DNA from: Polaribacter filamentus
Lineage (GTDB): Bacteria; Bacteroidota; Bacteroidia; Flavobacteriales; Flavobacteriaceae
Direction: 5' to 3'
Length of the DNA stretch: 64,000 nt
Assembly (NCBI RefSeq): GCF_002943715.1
Contig: NZ_MQUA01000013.1
Span: 2,225,001-2,289,000, forward strand
Shown: piece by piece, positions 37,022-45,181 of the stretch
Layout: the number at the start of each line of letters is the position of its first letter
Position numbering within the stretch: the stretch's first letter is position 1
Translations under genes and position numbers: made by a program
The notes under the pieces: model-generated
The model's database searches: none
Seen by the model: only the letters and a program-made list of their open reading frames with translations
Told to the model about the DNA's origin: nothing

Positions 37022-37356
37022 TGTTATTTTATATTCGTTGGTCGTTAGTCGTTGTTCGTTGTTCGTGGTTCGTTGTTCGTTATTCGTTGTTCGCGGTAAA
37101 CGAGAAACGGTAATCGATGAACGAAAATCGTTGCTCGTTAGTCGTTGGTCGTTAATCGTTGGTCGTTATTCGTTGTTCGTTGTTCGCGGTAAACGAGAAA
37201 CGGTAATCGATGGACGAAAATCGTTATTCGTTAATCGTTATTCGTTGTTCGTTGCTCGTTATTCGTTGTTCGCGGTAAACGGTAAACGATGGACGAAAAT
37301 CGTTGTTCGTGTTTCGTTGCTCGCGGTAAACGATAAACGGTAAACGATGGACGAAA
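37022..37356. repeat. Array of cgttgttcg-type repeats
   Basis: Some 330 bp of units with the core GTTCGCGGTAAACGAGAAACGG or variants (near 37089, 37188, 37268 and 37319), each followed by ATCGATG(G/A)ACGAAAATCGTT and runs of ttcgttgttcgttggtcg words. The plus strand is open through the array, but the peptide is only a repeat of SLFVVR-like words, so I do not call a gene. The same word set occurs inside gmd (about 23078-23106). Confidence 0.8.
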
Positions 37357-37361
37357 TACGT

Positions 37362-38639
37362 TTACAAACTTTTATCTTTAATGGCTAAAAAATTCTTGAT
37401 ATCATACACCACAGACTCCTTGTTTTTTAATTTTAAAATATCAATATCAATAAACGATGCATGTGCTACTGCCAAAACGATGGCTTCGTATTTTTTCGTA
37501 TAAATATCATCAATCAAATCGATATCATAGGCTACTTTTACCTCTTCTTTTTTAGCCCAAGAATCATAGACATCCAAATGAACGCCAAAACTTTTTAAAG
37601 AGTGATACAAATCAATCACTTTGGTATTTCTAATATCTGGGCAATTTTCTTTAAAGGTGATGCCTAAAATTAAAACATTGGCTCCTTTTACTTTCACCTC
37701 TTTATCAATCATCAGCTTTACCACTTCGGATGCAATATGAGCGCCCATACTGTCATTTAAGCGCCTACCCGAAAGAATAATTTCTGGATAATAGCCAAAT
37801 TGTTGTGCTTTTTGTGCTAAATAAAAAGGATCTACACCAATGCAATGACCGCCAACCAAACCAGGTTTAAAAGGAAGGAAATTCCATTTTGTAGCTGCTG
37901 CTTCTAAAACTTCGTTCGTATTGATATCCATTAAACTGAATATTTTTGACAACTCATTTACAAAAGCAATATTGATATCTCTTTGGCAATTTTCTATGAT
38001 TTTGGCTGCTTCAGCAACCTTAATAGAAGGTGCTAAATGCGTACCTGCTTTGATAACCGATTTATATAAACCATCTACTTTTTTTGCCGTTTCCGCAGTT
38101 GAACCTGAGGTAACTTTTAAAATATTTTCAACGGTTCTTACTTTATCACCCGGACTAATTCTTTCTGGGGAATAGCCTACAAAAAAATCTTTATTAAAAA
38201 CAAATCCTGATACCTTTTCTAAAACCGGAATGCAATCTTCTTCTGTAGCTCCTGGATACACCGTTGATTCGTAAATAACAATGTCCTCTTTTTTTAAATA
38301 CTTCGCAATGGTTTTGCTAGCACTCAATAAAGGTTTTAAAACAGGTTGGTTATTTTTATCTACGGATGTTGGTACGGTAACAATATAATAGTTGCAGTCT
38401 TTTAAATAGTCCGCATCCGACGTGATAAACAGTCCGTTTTCATTATTAGAAACATCTTTGAGTACTTTTTTTAACAACTCACTTTCTACTTCTTGTGTAG
38501 CGTCTGTTCCTTTTTTTAAGTCAACAACTCTATTTAAATTGATATCAAAACCAACAACAGCATACTTTGTTGCAAAAAGCCTAGCAAGCGGCAAACCGAC
38601 ATAACCAAGACCGATAATCGCAATTTTTACAGTACTCAT
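37362..38639 (-). CDS. UDP-HexNAc 6-dehydrogenase (WbpA-like), paralogue
   Basis: From the ATG at 38637-38639 the product has 425 residues and reads [20 protein letters not shown]; an upstream start would add an unrelated 19-residue leader. It is a close relative of the enzyme at 20520-21803, with [27 protein letters not shown] and [15 protein letters not shown]. It is the first gene of the polysaccharide locus and precedes the WlbA-like gene, so it probably makes UDP-GlcNAcA for that enzyme. No clear -33/-7 promoter was identified upstream. Confidence 0.87.
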   Translation of the reverse strand: MSTVKIAIIGLGYVGLPLARLFATKYAVVGFDINLNRVVDLKKGTDATQEVESELLKKVLKDVSNNENGLFITSDADYLKDCNYYIVTVPTSVDKNNQPVLKPLLSASKTIAKYLKKEDIVIYESTVYPGATEEDCIPVLEKVSGFVFNKDFFVGYSPERISPGDKVRTVENILKVTSGSTAETAKKVDGLYKSVIKAGTHLAPSIKVAEAAKIIENCQRDINIAFVNELSKIFSLMDINTNEVLEAAATKWNFLPFKPGLVGGHCIGVDPFYLAQKAQQFGYYPEIILSGRRLNDSMGAHIASEVVKLMIDKEVKVKGANVLILGITFKENCPDIRNTKVIDLYHSLKSFGVHLDVYDSWAKKEEVKVAYDIDLIDDIYTKKYEAIVLAVAHASFIDIDILKLKNKESVVYDIKNFLAIKDKSL

Positions 38640-39092
38640 TAATAGGATATATTTACAATTTGCGAAGTTACAAAAAAGGTTTTTTATGAGGTGCAAGTAT
38701 TTAATTTTTAAAATAACACGTCATTGAGAAAGAGCTGCGGATAAAGCAATCTTTTAATGAAGGATACCTAATTATTGATTTAGACACTAAAAATGAGATT
38801 TCTTCTTTCTCTAAAGAAAAACGATACGTCATACTATATTTGTAAATTAAATCTCGATGTCATTGCGAAAGAGGGACGATTGAAGCAATATTTTTATAGT
38901 AAATCAGCTTTTTGCTAAAACATTTACTTCCTATTATTTTGTTCATTTTTCTTTTCCATTGCTGAAAAGAAATCGACTTTAGGAGATTCACGAACTCCAA
39001 TAAATAGATACGCGTGAGCTAAACAAAAATCTAGACTTATTTTTCCGCTACGCGATTTACCTACAACCAAAATATATTTTAGCTTTGGTAGT
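38640..39092. other. Gene-free region upstream of the polysaccharide locus
   Basis: No gene is seen. The stretch 38841-38898 (TAAATTAAATCT then GAAAGAGGGACGATTGAAGC and an AATATTTTTATA end) recurs at 39788-39845 in the same orientation. These copies bracket the folded element at 39098-39228 and the tandem array that follows. The promoter of the long operon should lie in the first 150 bp. Confidence 0.5.
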
Positions 39093-39097
39093 CTTAA

Positions 39098-39228
39098 ATT
39101 CTAAATTGTATTCCACTCACGCACCCAGACTCCGGGCGCAGGCTGGCCCATTCGCTATAAATGTCCACTGGACATTTATTGAACGCTCTGTCCTCTTTGG
39201 GTGCTTACCGTTTCATACAATTTGAATT
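39098..39228. other. Large folded DNA/RNA element
   Basis: Nested inverted repeats are visible: outer arms AATTCTAAATTGTAT (39098-39112) and ATACAATTTGAATT (39215-39228), a middle stem GCACCCA/TGGGTGC (39121-39127 and 39198-39204), and an inner perfect hairpin TAAATGTCCA-C-TGGACATTTA (39158-39178). The segment is clearly richer in G+C than its surroundings. No coding frame fits. Confidence 0.55.
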
Positions 39229-39282
39229 GCTACGAACATTAAAAGTATGTCGGGTTTAGATTGTTACTATAAAATTAAATCC

Positions 39283-39782
39283 CAATGTCATTTCGACAGA
39301 GCGAAATACGAGCGACGAGAAATCTCATGAATTCGAGTAACTAACAATGAAGATTCCTCAATCGCTAAAAAGCTCATTTCGGAATGGCACGCTAAGACGT
39401 TAACAAGTCTCGATGTCATTTCGACAGAGCGAAGATATGAGTGACGAGAAATCTCATGAATTCGAGTAACTGATAATGAAGATTCCTCAATCGCCTAAAA
39501 AGACTCATTTCGGAATGCCAGGCTAACACCTTAACAAGTCTCGATGTCATTTCGACAGAGCGAAGGTATGAGTGACGAGAAATCTCATGAATTTGAGTAA
39601 CTGATAATGAAGATTCCTCAATCGCTAAAAAGCTCATTTCGAAATGACAGGCTAACGCGTTAACAAGACCCGATGTCATTTCGACAGAGCGAAGGTATGA
39701 GTGACGAGAAATCTCATGAATTTGAGTAACTGATAATGAAGATTCCTCAATCGCTAAAAAAGCTCATTTCGGAATGACCGCC
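39283..39782. repeat. Four tandem ~129-bp intergenic repeats
   Basis: Units start near 39283, 39411, 39542 and 39671. Each contains GATGTCATTTCGACAGAGCG, GACGAGAAATCTCATGAATT, ATGAAGATTCCTCAATCGC and AGCTCATTTCGGAATG. The frames are not conserved and there are no unique spacers, so it is not CRISPR. The TCATTTCGACAGAGCG word is common between flavobacterial genes, and a shorter relative lies near 15490. Confidence 0.8.
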
Positions 39783-39911
39783 TAGTTTATAAATTAAATC
39801 TGATTATCATTAGGAAAGAGGGACGATTGAAGCAATATTTTTATAACCCGTTGTGCATTATAAATAGTTAAAAAAAGTTATTCATTTGACTATTAAAAGG
39901 CGTATATTTAA

Positions 39912-40235
39912 TTGACAATCAATCAATTAAACAATAATCTTAAAAAATCTATGACTTATGACAATAGAATTGAAATGGCAAGACATGAAAAAATTACTAA
40001 AAATACCGGTATGAAAATTTACTTTGCTCATCCATATTCTTCTTGGGAAAGTGGTACTAATGAAAACACAAATGGACTCATAAGAAGGTATCTACCTAAA
40101 GGAACAAACTTTAATGAAATTAGCGAAAATCAACTCCAAATTATACAAGATAAACTTAACAATAGACCACGAAAAATTATTGGTTATAAAACACCTCTTG
40201 AAATGATCAATATTGAACTAAAATTAGTAGCTTAG
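39912..40235 (+). pseudogene. IS30-family transposase, C-terminal fragment
   Basis: The 107 residues cover the last third of an IS30 transposase: MTYDNRIEMARHEKI (second catalytic Asp), YFAHPYSSWESGTNENTNG with the catalytic Glu, GLIRRYLPKGTNF and LNNRPRKIIGYKTP. The N-terminal helix-turn-helix and the first Asp are missing, and the apparent TTG start is only where the frame opens. It is a remnant and cannot transpose by itself. It lies between the tandem repeats and the adhesin gene. Confidence 0.85.
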
Positions 40236-40370
40236 TAACATCAAAAAGTAATAACAATTTGTTGCATTACAACGTTGAAACCAAGTAAGTAACACAGCAT
40301 CATTCTTTATCTAAAACACAAAAAACCAATACTACTTTTTTAGAGTACTATTGGTTCTATATTTTAAAAA

Positions 40371-40390
40371 TCGACCGCTTTCGCGGTACT
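40371..40390 (-). terminator. GAAA-tetraloop hairpin after the adhesin gene
   Basis: On the minus strand, ACCGC-GAAA-GCGGT is followed by CGATTTTT, about 30 bp after the adhesin stop. It fits a short intrinsic terminator. The GRNA loop also fits the hairpin found downstream of variable regions in diversity-generating retroelements. Confidence 0.5.
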
Positions 40391-40416
40391 AATTAAATAA
40401 TTAAATTGATAAATTG

Positions 40417-42228
40417 TTAAAAAGCTCGAACTGCACGCACGCTATTGTAAGGGTTGTACTTATTGATGTAGCCCTGACTACCATTGGTGAAAGACTGATT
40501 CCACGCGCTATAGTAATCGTACTCCGTAGAACTCCAGTAGTAATTATCAACAAAACCGCCAACATTCCCTGAGGTTGATGTATTTCCTTGGCCTATTTTT
40601 AGATACATAAGATTCAATTCATCCTTGGAAGGTAAAAACCAATCACTGTACCCACCAAGAGTTAGATTAGCACATATATCTGCTGCTGTGCCAGCTGTTG
40701 TACATCCTAATTCTATGTCAATCGTGTTTTGAGCACCTGTACCTATTGCAGTGCCATCAGCTCCAGTAATTGTATTTCCATAACAACCCCATGGAGCATT
40801 TGATTGGTCTGTAGGAGCAGCAATGAGACCGCCACCATTACCATCGAGATAAAAGATATAACCTCCTTGGTGGAAATCGCCTATTGCTGGAGGAGGATTG
40901 ACCGTAACTGTTCTCTCAGCTGTTCCAACATTTCCTGACGCATCTGTTGCAGTATATGTAATGGTATAAGTACCAACAGTATTAATATCTACTGTGCCTG
41001 AAACGCTAACTGTTTCACCGCCATCGGAAGTCGCTCCAGCATCCGTCCAAGTAGAACCCTGTTCTACTGTGTCTGTACCAGGTGTAACTGTAATCACTGG
41101 CGCTGTCGTATCAACTACAGTAACTGTTCTCTCGGCTGTTCCAACATTTCCTGACGCATCTGTTGCAGTATATGTAATGGTATAAGTACCAACAGTATTA
41201 ATATCTACTGTGCCTGAAACGCTAACTGTTTCACCGCCATCGGCAGTCGCTCCAGCATCCGTCCAAGTAGAACCCTGTTCTACTGTATCTGTGCCAGGTG
41301 TAACTGTAATCACTGGGGCTGTCGTATCAATAAAACCCCAAACTGGTATCCCTGAAACCATTTGAAGTACTTCTCCAGAATTTCCAGGATTAATAGTTTG
41401 CCAAGTAGTACCATTCCAATAATTCATTTGGCCAATGGCTGTCCCTGCAGGCATACCTACTTTAGCAGTATTAGCTACCACATCTGTGTTTGCTGAAACC
41501 AACGCTTCTGTATAGCCTACTTTTGCTGTATTAGCTACCACATCTGTATTGGCTGAAACCAACGCTTCTGTATAGCCTACTTTAGAGGTATTGGCAGCAA
41601 CGTCTGTGTTTGCTGAAACCAACGCTTCTGTATAGCCTACTTTAGAGGTATTGGCAGCAACGTCTGTGTTTGCTGAAACCAACGCTTCTGTATAGCCTAC
41701 TTTTGCTGTATTAGCCACCACATCTGTATTGGCTGAAACCAACGCTTCTGTATATCCTACTTTTGCCGTGTTTATTGCAATAGCTGTTGTGTTGTTAGCA
41801 ATAGTAATAGCATTCGTTTCAGAACTTTCTGAAGTTTTTGCATACAATGCAAATGGTACACTCATTAATTGACTGGTGCCTATAATGGTATAATTAGTCC
41901 CTCCTGCAGGGTCGGTCTCTGTTTTTATAAAGTAGCTATCTGCAGACCAATCTATGGTCGTGAAATCACCACTTACAACAGTGCCTGTGCCTATTTCTAA
42001 GGTTACTAATCCGTTAACATTAGTAGTTGGTGTTTGTGTTTCTACATAAACCGCTGTTCCCACAGGTGTGTTTTGTAGTATACTTATCTGCATGCCAACT
42101 GGTTGACTTGTTACTAAAGCATCACCACTGTCTCTTACCACGGCTTGGTAACTCATCTTCTCTGGCGCTTGGGCAAAAGTGCTTGCAGTAACCAATAATG
42201 CTGCTAAAATTATGTATAGTTTTTTCAT
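40417..42228 (-). CDS. Secreted repeat adhesin with two Ig-like DUF5011 domains and a DUF1566 end
   Basis: The 603-residue protein starts with a signal peptide (KKLYIILAALLVTASTFAQ) and a conserved head (PEKMSYQAVVRDSGDALV). Five copies of a 20-residue repeat with core KVGYTEALVSANTDV follow (41459-41770). Two nearly identical DUF5011/HYR-like domains (DTTAPVITVTPGTDTVEQGS) come next, then a C-terminal DUF1566-like lectin-fold domain (GGYIFYLDGNGGG, SDWFLPSKDELNLMY, YYWSSTEYDYYSAWNQSF, ending VRAVRAF). It is probably exported and may bind surfaces or glycans. A T9SS-tailed protein is encoded 6 bp upstream. The C-terminal domain is of the kind diversified by retroelements, but no reverse transcriptase is seen here. 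Confidence 0.8.
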   Translation of the reverse strand: MKKLYIILAALLVTASTFAQAPEKMSYQAVVRDSGDALVTSQPVGMQISILQNTPVGTAVYVETQTPTTNVNGLVTLEIGTGTVVSGDFTTIDWSADSYFIKTETDPAGGTNYTIIGTSQLMSVPFALYAKTSESSETNAITIANNTTAIAINTAKVGYTEALVSANTDVVANTAKVGYTEALVSANTDVAANTSKVGYTEALVSANTDVAANTSKVGYTEALVSANTDVVANTAKVGYTEALVSANTDVVANTAKVGMPAGTAIGQMNYWNGTTWQTINPGNSGEVLQMVSGIPVWGFIDTTAPVITVTPGTDTVEQGSTWTDAGATADGGETVSVSGTVDINTVGTYTITYTATDASGNVGTAERTVTVVDTTAPVITVTPGTDTVEQGSTWTDAGATSDGGETVSVSGTVDINTVGTYTITYTATDASGNVGTAERTVTVNPPPAIGDFHQGGYIFYLDGNGGGLIAAPTDQSNAPWGCYGNTITGADGTAIGTGAQNTIDIELGCTTAGTAADICANLTLGGYSDWFLPSKDELNLMYLKIGQGNTSTSGNVGGFVDNYYWSSTEYDYYSAWNQSFTNGSQGYINKYNPYNSVRAVRAF

Positions 42229-42234
42229 TTTGAT

Positions 42235-42705
42235 TTACTTCTTTATGATTTTAAAGGTTTTTAGTTCTTGGTTGTTTTGATTTATTTTCAAAATATACAT
42301 GCCTATGGCTAATTGCTGCATGTTAATTTGAGTATCCCCATTGGTAACGCTGCCATTAGATATAGCTTTTCCATTAATGTCTATAAGATTATAGCTTAAA
42401 TTATCCAGCGCATTATCTGAAATTTTAAGTATGACATAATCAGACGTTGGATTTGGATACGTAACGGCTTTTAAATTTATAGTGTTCAATTCTGGGTTAC
42501 TTAAGGTAGAGAGTTCTATACTTTGTTGAACACCTTGGATAACTGTGCCACTGCCTGTATTGGTAGTGTACACCAATTGGCCAACAGAATAACTGGAAGA
42601 ACCACCACTGCCTGTGGCGTCTCCTCCTGTGGCTGGTATGGTTTGTTGTGAATAAATTAATTGTGAAGCAAGTAATAAACATGCCACGAGTGTTATTTTT
42701 TTCAT
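42235..42705 (-). CDS. Secreted protein with T9SS type A sorting domain
   Basis: The 156-residue protein has a signal peptide (KKITLVACLLLASQLIYSQ), a Gly/Ser-rich middle (ATGGDATGSGGSSSYSVGQL), and a type A sorting domain over the last 75 residues: YPNPTSDYVILKI, LIDINGKAI and GMYILKI ending FKIIKK. The sorting tail directs export by the type IX secretion system and attachment or release at the surface. It is probably the first gene of a two-gene operon with the adhesin. Its own function is unknown. Confidence 0.85.
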   Translation of the reverse strand: MKKITLVACLLLASQLIYSQQTIPATGGDATGSGGSSSYSVGQLVYTTNTGSGTVIQGVQQSIELSTLSNPELNTINLKAVTYPNPTSDYVILKISDNALDNLSYNLIDINGKAISNGSVTNGDTQINMQQLAIGMYILKINQNNQELKTFKIIKK

Positions 42706-42827
42706 TGAATTAAAGTATTAAAGATTCGACTAAAGTCAACTCAAAAAGAAAGGCTAGACTAGGTTCGTTAAGTTGTAAATATAATAGTAATTTTAGATTT
42801 TTCCAACGAAAAAACTAATTATGCGAA
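42706..42827. other. Gene-free leader of the adhesin operon
   Basis: AT-rich, no gene and no repeat seen. It lies between the start of the T9SS-tailed gene and the transposase remnant and should hold the operon promoter; I could not identify a convincing TAnnTTTG box. Confidence 0.35.
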
Positions 42828-42978
42828 TCAAGAGTTAAATATAAGGGATATAAAGGCAACAGCAAGCCTCCCATAAACATGCAAGTTCAACCCTTTTGTA
42901 GACCTTACTTTACTCGCCTTTTGTATATCTGATTTTTCAATAAGCCAACTAAATAAGACCTCAATTGGTTGTCTAATT
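42828..42978 (-). pseudogene. Transposase C-terminal remnant, cut by an IS5 element
   Basis: The minus strand encodes IRQPIEVLFSWLIEKSDIQK, ASKVRSTKGLNLHVYG and AVAFISLIFNS, then a stop. This is the end of a DDE transposase seen in flavobacterial insertion sequences; I do not assign the family. Its 5' side is cut exactly where the IS5-type terminal repeat begins (42979). Confidence 0.6.
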
Positions 42979-44255
42979 AAGACCGTTGCAAGGAAGTGCC
43001 TAATAAAAAGCACAAAAATAACACGTAATTATTTATGTTAAATATCTGATTGTAAGTATATTAAGTTGTAAATTTAGTGTTTGAAAATACAAAAACAACC
43101 AACTTTAGCCGATAGCATTTGTGATTTACGAGCAAGAAAAATTAAAAAGACATTTTTCACTCAAATAAACACCCTTATCGATTGGGATACGATCTCTATC
43201 CTAATAAATAATGATTATTTAAAAGGAAAAAGTGCTACTGGCAAGCCTTCTTATGATGGGACATTACTTTTTAAAATGTGTCTTTTACAAAGTTGGTATG
43301 GTTTAAGCGATTATGAAGTTGAAGACCGAATAAATGACAGTCTTTCCTTTAGTTATTTTTGTGGGATGACCATTGAACAGGTTGCTCCAGATCATAGTAC
43401 TTTAAGTAGGTTTAGAACCGCATTAACCAAAACACAAACCTTCGAAAAATTATTTACCTCCATAAACAAACAGCTAGAAGCACATAATATCATTGTAAAA
43501 ACAGGTTTAATAATAGACGCTAGTGCAATAGATACGCCACTTAGACCAAAAGGAAAAACAAATTTTAAGGTAACCGAAGACCGCTGTGCAGACCAAGTAG
43601 AAGTACACAAAGAATATCCAGATAGTGTCGATAAAGAGGGTACTTGGTTAAAGAAAAGAGGAAAGTACCATTTTGGGTTTAAAAAGCATCATGTAACGGA
43701 TAACGAAGGACTTGTTCTAGGAGTACTAACCACAACTGCGAGCAAAAATGAGATTGCAAATTTGGAGGAAGTTCTAGAAACTGTAAATGTAGCATTGCCA
43801 AAAGGCATCCCTCTAAAGGCAGATAAAGGGTACCAATCAAAGAAAAATGTTGCGATTTTAAAGAAGCGTAATTTAAAGAATCATATCCTTAAAAAGGCGG
43901 TAAAAAATAAACCGTTAACAAAATGGGAAACTAGATTCAATAAATTAATAGGAAAAACAAGGTTTAAAGTAGAACGTACTTTTGGAGGAATAAAATTATG
44001 GTTTAAAGGTGGAATTGCAAGATATAGAGGGATGAAAAAAATGCATACACAAAATTTGATGGAGGCAATGTGCTATAATTTATATCGAAGTCCAGGGATA
44101 TTTGCGTCTAATTGTAAAAATTAAGGAAAAATGAAGCCTAAAAAAGGCATTTACTCACTTAAAATAGAAAAAAAATAGCATAATCGATGTTGTAGCTAAA
44201 AAAAAGGGAACTCTAAAAAGTAAAAATAATTAAGTTCGCTTTTTGCAACGGTCTT
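42979..44255 (+). mobile_element. IS5-family insertion sequence
   Basis: The element is 1277 bp long, bounded by perfect 13-bp inverted repeats AAGACCGTTGCAA (42979-42991) and its complement (44243-44255). It holds one transposase gene. The flanking bases (AATT left, GACT right) do not form a target duplication, and the flanks belong to two different elements. A deletion adjoining the IS is therefore likely. Confidence 0.82.
43081..44124 (+). CDS. IS5-family transposase
   Basis: The 347-residue transposase has the N-terminal DUF772 domain (FTQINTLIDWDTISILI, GKPSYDGTLLFKMCLLQSWY, LSDYEVEDRINDSLSF) and the DDE domain: TGLIIDASAIDTPL with the first Asp, LKADKGYQSK with the second, and TRFKVERTFGGIKLWF with the Glu. 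All catalytic residues are present, so it may be active. The frame starts at TTG 43081; no ATG occurs nearby in frame. It is enclosed by matching terminal inverted repeats. Confidence 0.85.
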   Translation: MKIQKQPTLADSICDLRARKIKKTFFTQINTLIDWDTISILINNDYLKGKSATGKPSYDGTLLFKMCLLQSWYGLSDYEVEDRINDSLSFSYFCGMTIEQVAPDHSTLSRFRTALTKTQTFEKLFTSINKQLEAHNIIVKTGLIIDASAIDTPLRPKGKTNFKVTEDRCADQVEVHKEYPDSVDKEGTWLKKRGKYHFGFKKHHVTDNEGLVLGVLTTTASKNEIANLEEVLETVNVALPKGIPLKADKGYQSKKNVAILKKRNLKNHILKKAVKNKPLTKWETRFNKLIGKTRFKVERTFGGIKLWFKGGIARYRGMKKMHTQNLMEAMCYNLYRSPGIFASNCKN

Positions 44256-44603
44256 GACTTCTGCTGACTTCTCTATACAGCCAACTCGTGGCTCTAGAGA
44301 CCTCCCCAGGTAATGGCATCTTCTTTCACTCAATTCCTGCCGTATCTACATACTTACCCTTTTGTTACTCTTTTGGGCGTTACAATGATGTGCTTGCTTA
44401 CCCAAGTAAATATGCCTCTGTATACGATTTCTGTTCGTCAGTACCGAGTTTTGTAGTCTCGCTTTCTTCAGATGTAACTTCGCAGTTACCACCCTTGCGA
44501 CTTACTAATGCTTCAAGACGTTACTCCTGTGCATAAGGGACTTGCACCCTCTAGATGAATAACTTATCTTGCGATAAGTTAAAGATGCCCATACTGGGCA
44601 CAC
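44256..44603 (-). mobile_element. 5' part of a group II intron (ribozyme relic)
   Basis: Read on the minus strand from 44603, the sequence starts GTGTGCCCAGTATGGGCA, a typical group II intron 5' end. It contains AGAGGGTGCAAGTCCC, a long structured region with GAAGAAAGCGAGACTACAAA, and near 44265 AGAAGTCAGCAGAAGTC, the phrase that usually precedes the intron-encoded reverse transcriptase. It is cut there by the IS5 element; the maturase gene and 3' domains are absent. The local G+C is higher than in the surroundings. The plus-strand open frame 44288-44536 is an artefact of this RNA. The 5' splice site lies inside the folded cassette-type element at 44604. Confidence 0.75.
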
Positions 44604-44735
44604 ACACCGTATAAACTTTATTGCTGGCTTTTTGCATACTTGCGAAAAACCTCGCGATTTTTCTTGGTTTGTGTTTTATTTACTAACTTTAGTGCTAAAC
44701 CAACGCAACAAAGCTTATACAACAACGTTGGCAAC
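44604..44735. repeat. attC-like folded element, copy 1
   Basis: From CACCGTATAA on the left to CTTATACAACAACGTTG on the right, with a central hairpin GAAAAA-CCTCGCGA-TTTTTC (44644-44663) and the words TTTATTTACTAACTTTAGTGCT and AACGCAAC. It shares ends and plan with copies at 50997 and 52257, but the arms of the central hairpin differ while remaining complementary. A group II intron is inserted at its left end. Confidence 0.65.
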
Positions 44736-44797
44736 AATTTAAACAAATGTATCGTCCTAAAATAGGTTGACTAAAAATTAAACACTTTTAGCACACT

Positions 44798-45181
44798 ATG
44801 GAAACACCAACAAATCAGGCCTGTCGAAAAGACAGCTATCAAAAAGTTACTTTCGAGTACAAACTTTTTGTCATTGACCAAATCAATAATGGTCAAATAT
44901 CCGCTAACTTTGCTTCTAAGAAGTACAATATTTCACGAACAACAATACACTACTGGATGAAAAAATTAAGCAACTATTCCAATCAAAAAACCTTTATTTC
45001 AAAAGATGATGAGATTAAAAAACTCAAGGAAAGAATCGAGGATCTAGAAGGAATCAAAGAATTTCAACAAGAATTAATTGTTGAATTTGAGAAAGTTACG
45101 GGGGAGGAACTCTCAAAAAAGTACTTGCCCGAGGGATTGGCAAACGAAATTCAAAGAAAGAAGAAAAAGCTTTCAAAATAA
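44798..45181 (+). CDS. IS3-family transposase OrfA
   Basis: The 127-residue OrfA has an N-terminal helix-turn-helix (KVTFEYKLFVIDQINNGQ, ASKKYNISRTTIHYWMKKL) and a leucine-zipper-like coiled coil (DDEIKKLKERIEDLEGIKEF), as usual for DNA binding and dimerisation. It ends in a Lys-rich tail encoded by an AGAAAAAGC run, a probable -1 slippery site that would produce the OrfAB fusion. Confidence 0.85.
   Translation: METPTNQACRKDSYQKVTFEYKLFVIDQINNGQISANFASKKYNISRTTIHYWMKKLSNYSNQKTFISKDDEIKKLKERIEDLEGIKEFQQELIVEFEKVTGEELSKKYLPEGLANEIQRKKKKLSK

Noticed and set aside
36930..37343. Plus-strand open frame of 137 codons with SLFVVR-like repeats
   Set aside because: It only translates the intergenic cgttgttcg array and overlaps the start of the WlbA-like gene; no real protein features.
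39416..39679. Minus-strand 87-codon open frame
   Set aside because: It lies wholly in the tandem 129-bp repeats and repeats its own sequence with shifts.
39283..39782. Possible CRISPR array
   Set aside because: The units are about 129 bp, adjoin directly and have no unique spacers or cas genes nearby.
42497..42682. Minus-strand 61-codon open frame inside the T9SS gene
   Set aside because: Out-of-frame shadow of the gene at 42235-42705 with no independent support.
44288..44536. Plus-strand 82-codon open frame
   Set aside because: It is antisense to the group II intron RNA; the sequence is explained by ribozyme structure.
45157..45181. OrfA/OrfB overlap as another sequence error
   Set aside because: The -1 shift at an A-rich slippery site is the normal expression mechanism of IS3-family elements and differs in polarity from the suspected errors.
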